NCBI RefSeq assembly: GCF_014905175.1
Contig: NC_057793.1
Span: 14,100,369-14,164,368 of the forward strand
Length of the DNA stretch: 64,000 nt
Source: Aphidius gifuensis
Lineage: Eukaryota; Arthropoda; Insecta; Hymenoptera; Braconidae
Reading direction: 5' to 3'
The position numbers were made by a program, and so were the translations under genes. How positions within the stretch are numbered: the first letter of the stretch is position 1; each line of letters starts with the position of its first letter. Below are positions 31,607 to 42,098 of the stretch, in pieces. The notes under the pieces were generated by a model. The model was given only the letters and a program-made list of their open reading frames with translations. It ran no database searches and was not told where the DNA came from.

Positions 31607-31787
31607 CAAGTTAACTCCGACGTCCTTCTATGCGTCAATTCATTTTTTTGGAAATTTCTTGTCTTGTTTGGAAATTTTAAATTTGCATGATAAAGCACAA
31701 TCAACTTTATAAGAATTGGTACTTTCCATTGCCAAATTTAATTTTGCTATGAGCAATGTTGTAACATCATTACAAAAAGCCTGGACA

Positions 31788-32195
31788 TCAACATGAATCA
31801 AACATTGAATCGAATAAACTTGAAACTTCTTGCCATCTTACTCTAGCACTAATATTTTCACTTTCACTATCATTATTATTAACATTCTCATTGTCACTAT
31901 CATCGTTTAAACCGGAACCAACTTTAATTAGTAATTTTTCAATTTTTAACAATGCCCGCTTTGCGTATATTAGAGAAGTTGAAAATTTTTTCCGCTCGTT
32001 ATACTCCAAATTTTCATTCTTCATAATGTCATTATATTCAACAATTCGACACGATAAATCATCGATTGATTCACAAATTGTATCTCTGTTGACACTATTC
32101 TGCGATAAGTTAATAAACATATTATCATAAAAAGCACGCTGCTCTTTATGACTTTTCATTGGCATATTTGCGAATATTATCATTGATTTAGCCAT
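31788..32195 (-). CDS. Unidentified 135-residue protein upstream of PolB (Polinton-2)
   Basis: Open frame in the PolB orientation. The N-terminal two thirds are predicted mainly helical (KEQRAFYDNMFINL, IDDLSCRIVEYNDIM, LIYAKRALLKIEKLLIKV). Then comes an acidic Asn/Asp/Ser stretch and a short C-terminal segment VRWQEVSSLFDSMFDSC. There is no counterpart in Polinton-1. A position directly before PolB would suit a replication accessory or terminal-protein role, but no motif supports this. Confidence 0.5.
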   Translation of the reverse strand: MAKSMIIFANMPMKSHKEQRAFYDNMFINLSQNSVNRDTICESIDDLSCRIVEYNDIMKNENLEYNERKKFSTSLIYAKRALLKIEKLLIKVGSGLNDDSDNENVNNNDSESENISARVRWQEVSSLFDSMFDSC

Positions 32196-32570
32196 ATTTT
32201 TAAAGTATAAAAATACTGTATTAAGTAGCAGAAAATAAAAAAAATATAAACTCCGGCTGTGAGGTTCAGAAGATACTGATATATTTAATTGCTTTGAGAG
32301 TCCTTATATACGTACGATGGGGGTGAAATTATTTCATTTTCAAAAAGTGTGTGACATTTTTCATAGAATTTTTGTCTTGAAAATATTTATCGGAAAATAA
32401 ATAAAACATTTTTGCTTCCCTTCAAGATGTATTTTTGTGAATAATAGTCAATATTATTTACAACTTTTATCATTTTACATTGTCTTGATTATTCACGGTG
32501 ATAGAATTTAAAAAAAAAAAAAAATAAAAGCTATTGGAAAATTTCATCATTTGTTTACTTGACAGTTTTT

Positions 32571-32873
32571 ATGTGCGGCAGTGGTGAGTAATTCTAAACA
32601 AGTTTCTTCTTGTAAATTTGGCCTTCAATTATTCAAGCATAACGAGATAAAAATATTGAGAAAATTTTAACATTGTTTATTTACAGGAAAATAAAAGTAT
32701 TGTAAAGATATTATAGTATGTAAGAGAAAAACTTTTTATTTGTTTAGGACGAGAGATTCTCAAAGCATCATCTTAGTATGTGTGTGTGTAGATGTACAAT
32801 TTTACATGAAACATTACATGGCAACATAGGAAATATATATTGTAAGATGATTCACGAATTTTATAACAATGAG
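32571..32873 (+). other. Possible upstream exons of the spliced gene
   Basis: A donor at 32583|GTGAGT, acceptors at TTTACAG|32687 and TTTAG|32748, and a donor at 32873|GTAAGT outline leader or coding exons. The segment 32748-32873 is open in one frame from an ATG at 32778. Joining it to the next exon (32996-33113) meets a one-base frame problem at the GGGG run near 33038. These exons are therefore either untranslated or carry a frameshift. Confidence 0.4.
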
Positions 32874-33089
32874 GTAAGTGATATGTCAACATTTCAAATT
32901 ATTTATTAGTATTTATGAATTTATCATTCTATGTGTTTAATTTATTTATTAATGTATTTTCAATTTGTTAATTTATTAATTTTCTTGATTTTTAGTTGGA
33001 TCGACTTTCCACCCAAATTGCACCACTGATTGTTATTGAGGGGAGAGTATCGAGAGGATGAGCGTTCTGGAGTTTCATATAATTTACAC

Positions 33090-33572
33090 ATGCGAGAGGA
33101 TAATTTAAAAATGGTAATATTCGATTTTTTATGCATAATTATATTTAATCATTATATTTGTTTTAATAAATATCGTTTCTCAGATTGAATATAATCTTTT
33201 ATCAATACATAGTTTAATGTATTCATCAAGACTAATGAATAATTATTGTAAGTACTTTTTTATATTTGAATTCAAAGATTTTTTCCAAATCATTAAACAT
33301 GTCTATAATAATAATAATAATAAACTGCATAAATTCTTATCCACAGGTGGTTTCAATATCCATACAAAATGTATAGGAAATAATAGAACTCCAATCTCAA
33401 CGATTTTGCCAGGTATAATTCGAATGTTTATAATTTTTTATTTGGTTTTTATAAAATATAATTTTCATTCATTGTATTACAGATGACTGGAATGATGGCT
33501 CCAGTTTTCCAGAAGAAGACGATTCACCAGTGGCACTTGATGAGTTGCAGTATGATGTGACTCTAGATGGTA

Positions 33573-33603
<31 letters not shown>

Positions 33604-34062
33604 TAATTATTTTCTTTATATTAATTACTCGATTTAATAATGTTAATTCTTATGTTTTCAGGATACTATGAAATTTTCGATTCATTTGGAAGAATGCCAA
33701 TTATTAATTTTTGTAAGTATATTCAAACTGTTCATACATATAAATAACGAATATATCCCATTAAAAGAAAATAATAATAATAATAATATTTACTTATTTG
33801 TTTATCTAACAGTATAGCTCTTAGACCATCAGAAGGGGAAGAAGAAGCATTGGAGCAAGAAAGAAACATCATCAGAGAACAACAAGAAAAACTGGAGAGA
33901 GCTGCCATAGAATTCGACAATATATATAATAGTCAAATGGAGATTGCAAATTGTTTAAAAAAGGATGATGATGATGTTGTATTTATAGAAGAAATAATTT
34001 CTGTTAATGATGATGATAATAATAATAATAATTGGCATAATGATTGTACAATACTCGAATGA
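33090..34062 (+). CDS. Intron-containing gene of unknown function carried by Polinton-2
   Basis: Six exons with GT-AG borders: 33090-33113, 33184-33247, 33347-33412, 33483-33569, 33662-33712 and 33818-34062. They total 537 nt, keep one frame and encode 178 residues. The product has no motif known to me. The centre is acidic (SSFPEEDDSP), the C terminus is a charged coiled-coil-like segment (EEEALEQERNIIREQQEKLERA) and then acidic/Asn-rich. The stop at 34060-34062 is followed by AATAAA at about 34077. An alternative acceptor at 33812 would stop the protein early. No other Polinton gene here has coding introns, so this looks like a captured cellular or late-acquired gene. Confidence 0.6.
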
Positions 34063-34268
34063 ATCATGCAAACTTGAATAAATATTTGATATTAAATTTA
34101 TAATTTTTCAGTCATTGTTTTTTTTTTTTTATAATTAATAAATATATCCATAATAAATTTATATTTTTAGTCATTGTTTCAATTATTATTAATAAATATA
34201 TTCATAATAAATAAATATTATCCAATCACAGTGTATATATATATTAGACTGCTTCAAAACAAAAAATT

Positions 34269-37246
34269 TTTTCATTTTCGGCCTCCCATGGGCTCAAATT
34301 GTTGATATTGATGATAAGAAGACACAGTTAAAATTTCAAAACGATTCATCAATTTTTGAGCCTACGAATCAGGGTTGAATTTGCCCATTTGATTAACACG
34401 TAAAAAAAACATTTGTTGGGTTATCCTAAAATATCTCTCTCAATTAACAAGATAAAAATTTAACTAATCTACCATATTAAAGCTCTTATAATGAGCTTTA
34501 AAAAATGTATAGACTCTTCTTATTTACCTTTACTTGTGTTGTCTGAAATAAGGTTACAATATAAGAAATATCAAAAATTGATTAAATTCTTTAAAAAAAA
34601 AAAAATTAAAAATTCATAACTTACAAAGTAATTGACCTAAACACAACTTTTTTATTTTTTTATTTTTTGGTTACCCAAAGACGAAAAGAAAAATAAATTA
34701 TGAACATTATTTAGACACCTTGGAGGGATGGAAAAATTCAAAAAACGCGTTTTTATAGGTAAATACAAAGAATATACGTCATTTTTATCAATACTCTAAA
34801 AAAATCAGAATCTTTTTCCGAGATATAAAATAAATTTTTTATTGAATTTTTTACTTAAGTTTAACATGATTATCTAACGAATAATGAAATGATAGTTTTA
34901 TTTATGATTCGAGTAAGTCGATTTATTCCTTGCTGAAGCAATCGTATTTTCATGACAATCAGGTAATACTTCCCAGGTAAGATCCCACAGGGGTGAATGA
35001 CCGTGCCAGGTTTGTTACAAGCTTGTGTTCCAAATCTTGGTGGACTAGGATGTGTCTAGCATGACACAGAGAATTTTTACAGTCATTGCACAAGACTTGT
35101 TAGTCCAGGCTTGTACCAAGCCTGTGTCGATTATTATTTCCAAGACTCACACAAGGTTAAAAATTCCAAGCTTGTGTCAGGCCTGAACTGACAGTCATTA
35201 CACAAGACTTGTTAGTCCAGGCTCGTACCAAGCCTGTGTAAATCGTTAATTCCGAGCCTCACGGAAGATTAAAAATTTCAAGGTTGTGTCAAGCCAGTAT
35301 TTCCAGTCACTAAGCAAGCTTTGCTAATCTAGGTTTGACACAAGACTATCCTTTTGATTTTCCCTGGCCTTGCACGAGCCTTGTAACACAGCCTTGTGTG
35401 AAGCTGGTGACCATTGTTTCACCAAGCCTGGCACGAGACTTGACTTATGCATATATTTAATATGGATTATCCATAGTTTTTCGGTCAATTATTATCGTTT
35501 AATAGAATTGTCTGAATAAAAAAATATCAATGTTGTAATTAATAAATTAACAACAATGATAAATTAACAATAATAATAGATTAACAATAATAATTTATTT
35601 ATATTTTTTTTAATTGTTTTTGGAAGCTTGTATCAAGCCCGAGACACAAGCTTTGGCACAAGGCTGGGACACGAGCCTTGGCACAAGGCTTGTCATCGAG
35701 CCTGTAACATAGCCCATAGGCATATTTCCAAGCACTCAACAACCTTGGCATAAGCTTGGCGCACAAGCTAGACAAAGGCATGTGAGCCTTGTGCCATGCC
35801 TGGCACAATCGTTTACTCTTACCTGGGTTGACGACTATTTTCGAAAACTTGTAACAATGCTTGTAATTGATCTTCGTCTTTAGTCGAGAAAATCATTATT
35901 ATTTTTAAATTCACTATAATAATACCTTTTTTTTAAAAAAAAAAAAAAACTCGTATAAATTATAAATTCAATGAAAATTTAATTAACTTAAAATTATTCC
36001 AATTTTCCCAGTATCCAGACATCTAAAATATATGAGTACCAGTTTCTAGACAGTCAAAAAAATATCAACGTCAAACAAATTTAGGTTATGTTTGGTAATG
36101 TTGTCAGTTTTACTAGTTGTTATTAGTGTCCGGATACTGGTCTCAGATACAATTTGATGAAATTGGAAGACCCTAGTAGTCAGACTTCATTATTCATATT
36201 TATAAAAGTTTTATCAAAAAATTTTTTTTATCTAATCGGAAAATTCAAACATTTTTACGGAAATCGATATCAAACACTAAAATTAATTATATCTGATAGA
36301 CGCATAAGTTAATGGTTTAATTAGTAGCAATCACTCGACGACGACTACTTACAGTGTCCTCTGAAGCTGTTTGAGTGTCACATAATTTTATTCTACCTTT
36401 AATATTTATTTGAAAATTTTTTCTATTAATTATAAAAAAAAAAACTGTCTGTTTAAATTAAAGAGTATAAGACGTAGTAATATTTTAATAAAATTCTTCG
36501 AATTTTAAAATGAAAACTATCGGCATAATTACTGAATAACAGCCAAGTGTACGACTATTAGGAAGTGTCCAAGTACTGGTGCCATGACGGTATATCTCGG
36601 AAAAAGATTCTGATTTTTTTAGAGTATTGATAAAAATGACGTATATTCTTTGTATTTACCTATAAAAACGCGTTTTTTGAATTTTTCCATCCCTCCAAGG
36701 TGTCTAAATAATGTTCATAATTTATTTTTCTTTTCGTCTTTGGGTAACCAAAAATATAAAAATAAAAAAGTTCAATTTTATTTTTTTTATGAAAACTATT
36801 GTTTATAAGTTAATTATTTATGCACAAAAAATTAAGTTTTTTAAGACGCTTATTTTAAGCCAAATTAGAAGTGTTTAGGTCAATTACTTTGTAAGTTATG
36901 AATTTTTAATTTTTTTTTTTTTAAAGAATTTAATCAATTTTTGATATTTCTTATATTGTAACCTTATTTCAGACAACACAAGTAAAGGTAAATAAGAAGA
37001 GTCTATACATTTTTTAAAGCTCATTATAAGAGCTTTAATATGGTAGATTAGTTAAATTTTTATCTTGTTAATTGAGAGAAATATTTTAGGATAACCCAAC
37101 AAATGTTTTTTTTACGTGTTAATCAAATGGGCAAATTCAACCCTGATTCGTAGGCTCAAAAATTGATGAATCGTTTTGAAATTTTAACTGTGTCTTCTTA
37201 TCATCAATATCAACAATTTGAGCCCATGGGAGGCCGAAAATGAAAA
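34269..37246. mobile_element. Nested element with ~0.56-0.66-kb terminal inverted repeats
   Basis: Left arm 34269-34826 is the complement of 36592-37246. The right arm has about 97 extra bases near 36775-36870. The ends share TTTTCATTTTCGGCCTCCCATGGG. The interior (34827-36591) has no coding region. It contains many AGGCTTGT.CCAAGCCTGTGT-type units (34990-35450 and 35620-35820). It is a non-autonomous inverted-repeat transposon. Its right end stops exactly where the Polinton right inverted repeat begins. Confidence 0.8.
34990..35820. repeat. Degenerate repeats of an AAGCCTGTGT/ACAAGGCTTG motif
   Basis: At least fifteen variants of CAAGCCTGTGTNA/ACACAAGGCTTG occur in two clusters (34990-35450 and 35620-35820) on both strands. 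Non-coding; an internal part of the nested element. Confidence 0.6.
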
Positions 37247-37247
37247 T

Positions 37248-37452
37248 GATATATCAACTCCCTACGTTACCGATATACAAAATGGCCGACTTTTGAATAT
37301 ATAGATATACCAACTCTCCACGTTACCGATATACAAAATGGCTGACATACTAACATAGAGGGGGAATTTAATCGGAGCCTGGTAGGGGTTTAATTGGGCC
37401 GGAGTGGGGGTTTGATATCAAACTGTCCCAGGATCCGCCTTGCTCCACTACT
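37248..37452. repeat. Polinton-2 right terminal inverted repeat
   Basis: Complement of the left repeat, ending ...CTCCACTACT at 37452 next to GAGTAT. Identity stops at 37248, directly at the edge of the nested inverted-repeat element (34269-37246). The original right repeat may therefore have been longer and was cut by that insertion. Confidence 0.95.
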
Positions 37453-37458
37453 GAGTAT
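37453..37458. repeat. Polinton-2 target-site duplication, right (GAGTAT)
   Basis: Second copy of the hexamer, followed by GCAGCTGCGCATTC. This continues the mirror image of the left foldback arm (17934 downwards) without a gap. Confidence 0.93.
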
Positions 37459-37751
37459 GCAGCTGCGCATTCATCCAGCGAATTTATGATTTAGCTCTAT
37501 CTGGCGTTCGAATTTTGAATTAATTAAAAAAACAAAAACATTTTAATCCATGGCGCGTAAACACACACGTGGGTTCAGACGCCATAATGATAATAATTTA
37601 CGACGCTCGATTCTCATTGGTCAACTTAAAACGCTAATAACTCAGTCACAAAGCGTCGTAGACCCAAACTGTAAAAACATTTACTATTTAAAATTTCACG
37701 TACAATCTCGTAGTATACCTAGTGTTCGCCATTTACGCTTCATCCTGTATA
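37459..37751. repeat. Palindromic foldback element, right part
   Basis: Mirror image of 17642-17934, ending TCCTGTATA at 37751. The arms differ at very few positions (for example Ser to Leu in the outward frame). Near-identity of the arms suggests gene conversion or recent origin. Confidence 0.85.
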
Positions 37752-38072
37752 GGGATAAATACAATAGAATGGTAGAAGGAGTACCTATTCAAATGACACG
37801 TATTTAGAGTCAGCAAATTCTCACGTGCATATTAATTAATATTTATTTTTTATCATAAACAATTAAATACTACGACAGCATTTTATTAGTTTATATTTGA
37901 AAATTCTACGTATCAAGAGTCAGCTAATTTTTTTGCAAAGTTGTATTTATATATACATAGGTCGATTTGAAAAAAAATAACACGTATGGAGAGTCAGCAA
38001 ATTTTTTCCGCAAAATTGTATTTTAAAAATATTTATGTATGGTACATGAAACTTGAGAAGTCCTACAAATAA

Positions 38073-38176
38073 CCTTCGATAGCTCAGTTGGCAGAGCACT
38101 GTACTGTAATTGCATATTGTTATAAACAATTTAAAAAGTTATCCATCGGTCGTTGGTTCGAACCCGGCTCGAAGGA
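38073..38176 (+). tRNA. tRNA-Tyr: tRNA-Tyr (GTA) with 31-nt intron
   Basis: Acceptor stem CCTTCGA/TCGAAGG is perfect with discriminator A. The D arm is AGCTCAGTTGGCAGAGC. The anticodon is GTA at 38106-38108, followed by A37. The intron at 38110-38140 lies in the canonical position, one base 3' of the anticodon. The T arm is GTTGG-TTCGAAC-CCGGC. A- and B-boxes are good. The anticodon stem has two mismatches of five (CTGTA against TCCAT), so it could be a recently decayed copy. A T-rich run follows about 7 nt downstream, suitable for Pol III termination. Confidence 0.8.
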
Positions 38177-39066
38177 ATGTTTTTTTGTTATTTAATGAGA
38201 CAGGACATGAGACATGAGACTTGAGTCTTGAGCTATGCCCCAGGACATGGGACATGATAAATCGCATGTTAAAATGATAAAATTCAATTTTTTCCCGGTC
38301 AAGTCTGTATTACCGACACATGACAATTGGGAATTTACACCATCAAATGGTATATGGGACATAAGACATAAGACATGAAAAATCGCACGTTAAAATGACA
38401 AAATTTTTCCAAATCTGTATTACTGACACATGACAATCTACACAAACCGCCAGTAAATCAATTCTGAATCTGTAAATAGCCCTAAAAGATAATCGTATAT
38501 AAAAGCAAAACTAAAATCGTGATCGGAAAAATTGATTAACGCGTAGTCATATCGATAATCCAACCAACTAAATCAACTAAATCGTAGTTCGTCGTCACAA
38601 ACCTCCAATAATCAATTTAAATTAAAGATATTCGCGAAATCAATAATCAAAAGCTAAACGAGACCGGGATGAACCTCAAACATAACCAAAAACACGAGGT
38701 TACTCTCAGGGATAACCCGTCGAGGCTCAGAATACCTGGTTTATTCAGAGAGAACGTCCGTTCAGCTCGGAGTCCCAAAGCAGAGAGAGAGTTTGTGCTA
38801 CTCCAAAACAATGTATTGACAAAAAAAAAAGAAAAACTTTACTACCCCTCTCTTTCCTTTTTCACAATAATTTGTCGAATTGTATACTCTCCGCGTCCAG
38901 CTGGAGTTTCGAATAATAATAATAATAAATCAAAATACGTATTACCGGGTTTACCCCGATTTTTAACAAGGAAAAATATGAAAAAACAACATAACTGGTT
39001 AAATCCAGATTTGGATAAAGAAAATATCTGAATATTATAAACAAATGACTACTCTCCTGTTTTGTG
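38177..39066. other. Non-coding stretch with ACATGAGAC repeats; possible 3' LTR region of the Gypsy element
   Basis: Near 38195-38300 and 38350-38420, GACATGAGAC/GACATAAGAC units and the phrase AAATCGCA.GTTAAAATGA are duplicated. A TATA-like GTATATAAAAGC sits at about 38497. The segment lies directly 3' of the Gypsy integrase end (minus strand), where the 3' LTR is expected. I cannot find a matching 5' LTR. A 120-codon plus-strand frame at 38669-39031 looks accidental. Confidence 0.35.
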
Positions 39067-39490
39067 CTAAAAATTAAATACAAAATCAAATAAATAATTA
39101 AATGAATTACCGGCGGAAAAGTCTAACAAAATAAAATAAGCTGAGTTTATGAGGTAGGCGATAAATATCGCTACAACATAATCTCCAATCTTAAAATCTA
39201 CTGGATTTGATTTTTGATCATAATATTTTTTTGTTTTTTCTTTGCTTTGTATAAGATTGCGCAATCTTGAACTTCATAGATATTCGTGACTAGGTCTTCC
39301 ATGAACCCTTGGAACGTGGGTATTTTTCCCGATTCTAGTAACGGTTTACCTGAAGGTAATCTTGCCCTTTTTTCATAGACTAATTCATATAGATTAAATT
39401 CGGTGGACTCATTGACACTCGTATTATAGGACAGAATTGCCAATTTGATCCATTCATCCCAATTGTCTTTTTTATTATTTACGAGAACCA
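39067..39490 (-). pseudogene. Gypsy integrase, C-terminal part
   Basis: Read from 39490: KKDNWDEWIKLAILSYNTSVNESTEFNLYELVYEKRA is the typical end of the Gypsy integrase core. It is followed, in a shifted frame, by KKYYDQKSNPVDFKIGDYV (the post-core GPY/F-like region). The first codons (VLVNNKKDNW) continue the sequence broken at about 45753. Confidence 0.8.
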
Positions 39491-39924
39491 CCGGGCGCGC
39501 TTCGCGCGCCTTTTTTTCTTGTAACGATGAGAAAATAGTTTTTTAAAAATAATTATCACAATCATACTCTCTCTTGTTGTCATTTTTCATTGAACTATTT
39601 TGTAAAAATAGTAACTAACATCTATGTTTCAATTATTTTCATTGTTATTTAGTAATAATTTCGAAAAAAAACAACACTCTGTTCACACGAATAAAATACA
39701 ATTTCTCAAAACTCATTTATTCATGACATTTTTGTGGATGTTTAGTTAAAATATTTTTTATTTTTCTATTCAGTTTTTCATGGCTGAGTATTTTCGATAA
39801 CTTCATTCAGTTACAAAAAGAGCAAACTATAATTATGTTTTCTTGTGTCTTTTAAAAAACCCTTCTCACAATTTACCCATAAAACTTTATTCATCAAAGT
39901 CTCGATCACTTTACTTACAATTCT

Positions 39925-42098
39925 TTTCCCTGGCAGAACTGGCGTGATCGCTTTTGTCGCTAATGCCAGAGCAAAACCAGAGCAAAGCCAGAGATAATAA
40001 ATACAAAATATTAACGATATCAAACGTGAATTTGGGCTTTATATAGATATATTATTTAAATTAAATTATTATTTGACTTATTTTTAGCAATAATATTGAT
40101 GTAAAGAGATAAATATAAGTATAACAAGTAATGTAAAAGTTGACAGATTTTGACGTTTTGAGGTTGAGTTGAATCGGCTAAACACACGAATCCCTAGCGT
40201 AAAGCAATAGTAAATCCAGACCTTTTCCAGAGTAAAGCCAGACTTCTGAAAAAGACATTTATTTATAACAATAGCACTAACTATTAATAAACAATATTAA
40301 ATTAATAAATTTTAATGATTTTTAGAGACTTTTTAGTGTTCCGTAGGACACTTATGTTTTCACTTTTCGTGTGACTTTTTGTTATTTCGCAATAAAAATA
40401 AAAGTTATGAATCGAATTGGCTTCTATGAAGCCCATTAGGTTCCATTTTTTTTCCCAAAAGCAATCATCGTATTTATTGTCAATTTTTGGCCCTTATCAG
40501 TTGTGATAGTGCCATTTTTCTACAGGGCCCAATTTCAAATATTGACGGATCGGATCCGGCAATGATTCAATCGACGACGCTTCATCTGTAAACTGTACGA
40601 TATTTTTTTGAAGTTTTTTGGTCGTTTATTTTTTTTTTTATTAAACAAAATGTAGTGTCAGAATTTGTTTTTGCAAGATATTTTTTGAACCGCCTAACCG
40701 AATTAGTTGATGTTAAACTAAATTTATGGTTTTTTTTTTTCCCAAAAGCAATCATCGTATTTATTTTCAATTTTTGGCCCTTATCAGTTGTGATAGTGCC
40801 ATTTTTCTACAGGGCCCAATTTCAAATATTGACGGATCGGATCCGGCAATGATTCAATCGACGACGCTTCATCTGTAGACTTTACGTTATTTTTTTGAAA
40901 TTTTTTGGTCGTTTATTTTTTTTTTTTTATTAAACAACAGAAATAAACAACATTAGAAAATAAAACGAAACAAAAAAAATAGTCATTTATTTTACAACAA
41001 AATGAAAAAACAAATCAAACAACAAAAAAAAAAATAAAAAATCCTACGGAACACTTAGGGTGCACCTTGGGGGACTTGACTATATTTTTTTTATTATTAT
41101 AATTAATTTTTCGCGTGAAAAAAAAAAAAAAACACATCAATCTCTGGAAATACAAAAGCCAGAGGAAAGCCAGAACAAGGCCAGAGTAAAGCCAGACTTG
41201 TAAAAAAGACATTTATTTATAACAATAGCACTAACTATTAATAAACATTATTAAATTAATAAATTTTAATGATTTTTAGAGACTTTTTTATTATTAAATT
41301 AATTTTTCGCGTGAAAAAAAAAAAAAAACACTTCAATCTCTGGATATACAAAAGCCAGAGGAAAGCCAGAGTAAAGCCAGACTTGTAAAAAAGACATTTA
41401 TTTATAAAAAAGCACTAACAATAAAAAAGTCTCTAAAAGTCAATAAAATTTATTAATTTAATATTGTTTATTAATAGTTAGTGCTATTTGTTATAAATAA
41501 ATGTCTTTTTTACGAGTCTGGCTTTACTCTGGCTTTGCTCTGGATTTTGTCTGGTTTTACTTTGGCTTTACTCTGGCTTTACTCTGGCTTTCCTCTGGCT
41601 ATTGTATTTCCAGAGATTGATGTTTTTTTTTTTTTTTCACGCGAAAAATTAATTATAATAATAAAAAAGTCTCTAAAAATCATCAAAATTTATTAATTTA
41701 ATATTGTTTATCAATAGTTAGTGGTATTGTTATAAATAAGTGTCTTTTTTACAAGTCTGCGTTTACTCTGGGAAAGGTCTGGATTTACTATTGCTTTACG
41801 CTAGGGATTTTTGTGTTTAGCCGTTTCAAGTCAACCTCAAAACGTCAAAATCTGTCAACTTTTACATTACTTGTTATACTTATATTTATCTCTTTACATC
41901 AATATTATTGCTAAAAATAAGTTCAATAGTAATTTAATTTAACGAATATATCCATATCAAGCCCAAATTTACGTTTGATATCGTTCATATCCTGTTTTTA
42001 TTATCTCTGGCTTTGCTCTGGTTTTGCTCTGGCTTTGGCGACAAAAGCGATATTGTTTTCTTCTGGCTTAGCTCTCAGCATTTCCGCTAGGGTTATTC
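39925..42098. mobile_element. Inverted-repeat element with CTGGCTTTGCTCTGG repeats, nested in copy 1
   Basis: Absent from the homologous site in copy 2 (near 59852). The outer arms (about 39948-40335 and 41665-42062) are inverted relative to each other, sharing ATCGCTTTTGTCGC, GCCAGAGCAAAACCAGAGC, TTGACAGATTTTGACG and TAGTTAGTGCTATTG. Inner arms repeat the same AAAGCCAGAGTAAAGCC units. Non-coding foldback-like element. Confidence 0.7.
40440..40930. repeat. Two-copy direct repeat inside the nested element
   Basis: CCCAAAAGCAATCATCGTATTTATT through CGACGACGCTTCATCTGTA and the T-run after it occur at about 40454-40640 and again at 40741-40935. The copies are almost identical, with a period of about 287 bp. 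A recent tandem duplication. Confidence 0.85.

Larger units (their letters stand above)
28114..31609 (-). pseudogene. polB: Protein-primed type-B DNA polymerase (Polinton-2), three frameshifts
   Basis: Exonuclease motifs: YMDIEC, HNMSGYDSHF and YLRTD. Polymerase motifs: FDVNNLYG (A), NNSVFGKLM (B) and YYMDTDSF (C). The gene is in three or four frames: a shift near 29480 (after ELELLT), a second near 28985 with a small loss before KYIDLNTE, and a third near 28160 just before the true end at 28114. The HNH-like zinc pattern has lost its first cysteines. The open frame reaches 31609, but residues before about 31440 derive from a tRNA-like insertion, so the original start is uncertain. An acidic run lies near 30800, as in Polinton-1. 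Confidence 0.88.
18369..37452. mobile_element. Polinton-2: full-length Polinton/Maverick, 19,084 bp
   Basis: Complete element with 205-bp terminal inverted repeats starting AGTAGTGGAGC, flanked by the hexamer GAGTAT. Order: fibre-like(+), nuclease-like(+), FLP-motif protein(+), MCP(-), short ORF(-), penton(-), protease(-), PLA2/pX(-), ATPase(+), PY-like(+), integrase(+), PolB(-), 135-residue ORF(-) and a spliced gene(+). A nested 3-kb inverted-repeat element lies against the right end, so the Polinton itself was about 16.1 kb. Most genes are open, which points to a much younger insertion than Polinton-1. Confidence 0.93.

Noticed and set aside
31480..31609. N-terminal extension of PolB containing GLVVKAFARKAKDPGSIPGGG
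   Set aside because: This is a translation of the tRNA-like repeat, not polymerase sequence. It has no counterpart in the other PolB.
33217..33486. 89-codon continuous frame on the plus strand
   Set aside because: It reads through exons and introns of the spliced gene. The splice-site model gives one longer consistent protein.
38669..39031. 120-codon plus-strand frame beside the Gypsy element
   Set aside because: It contains a poly-Asn run from a TAA/AAT repeat, lies in the probable LTR/UTR region and shows no family motif.
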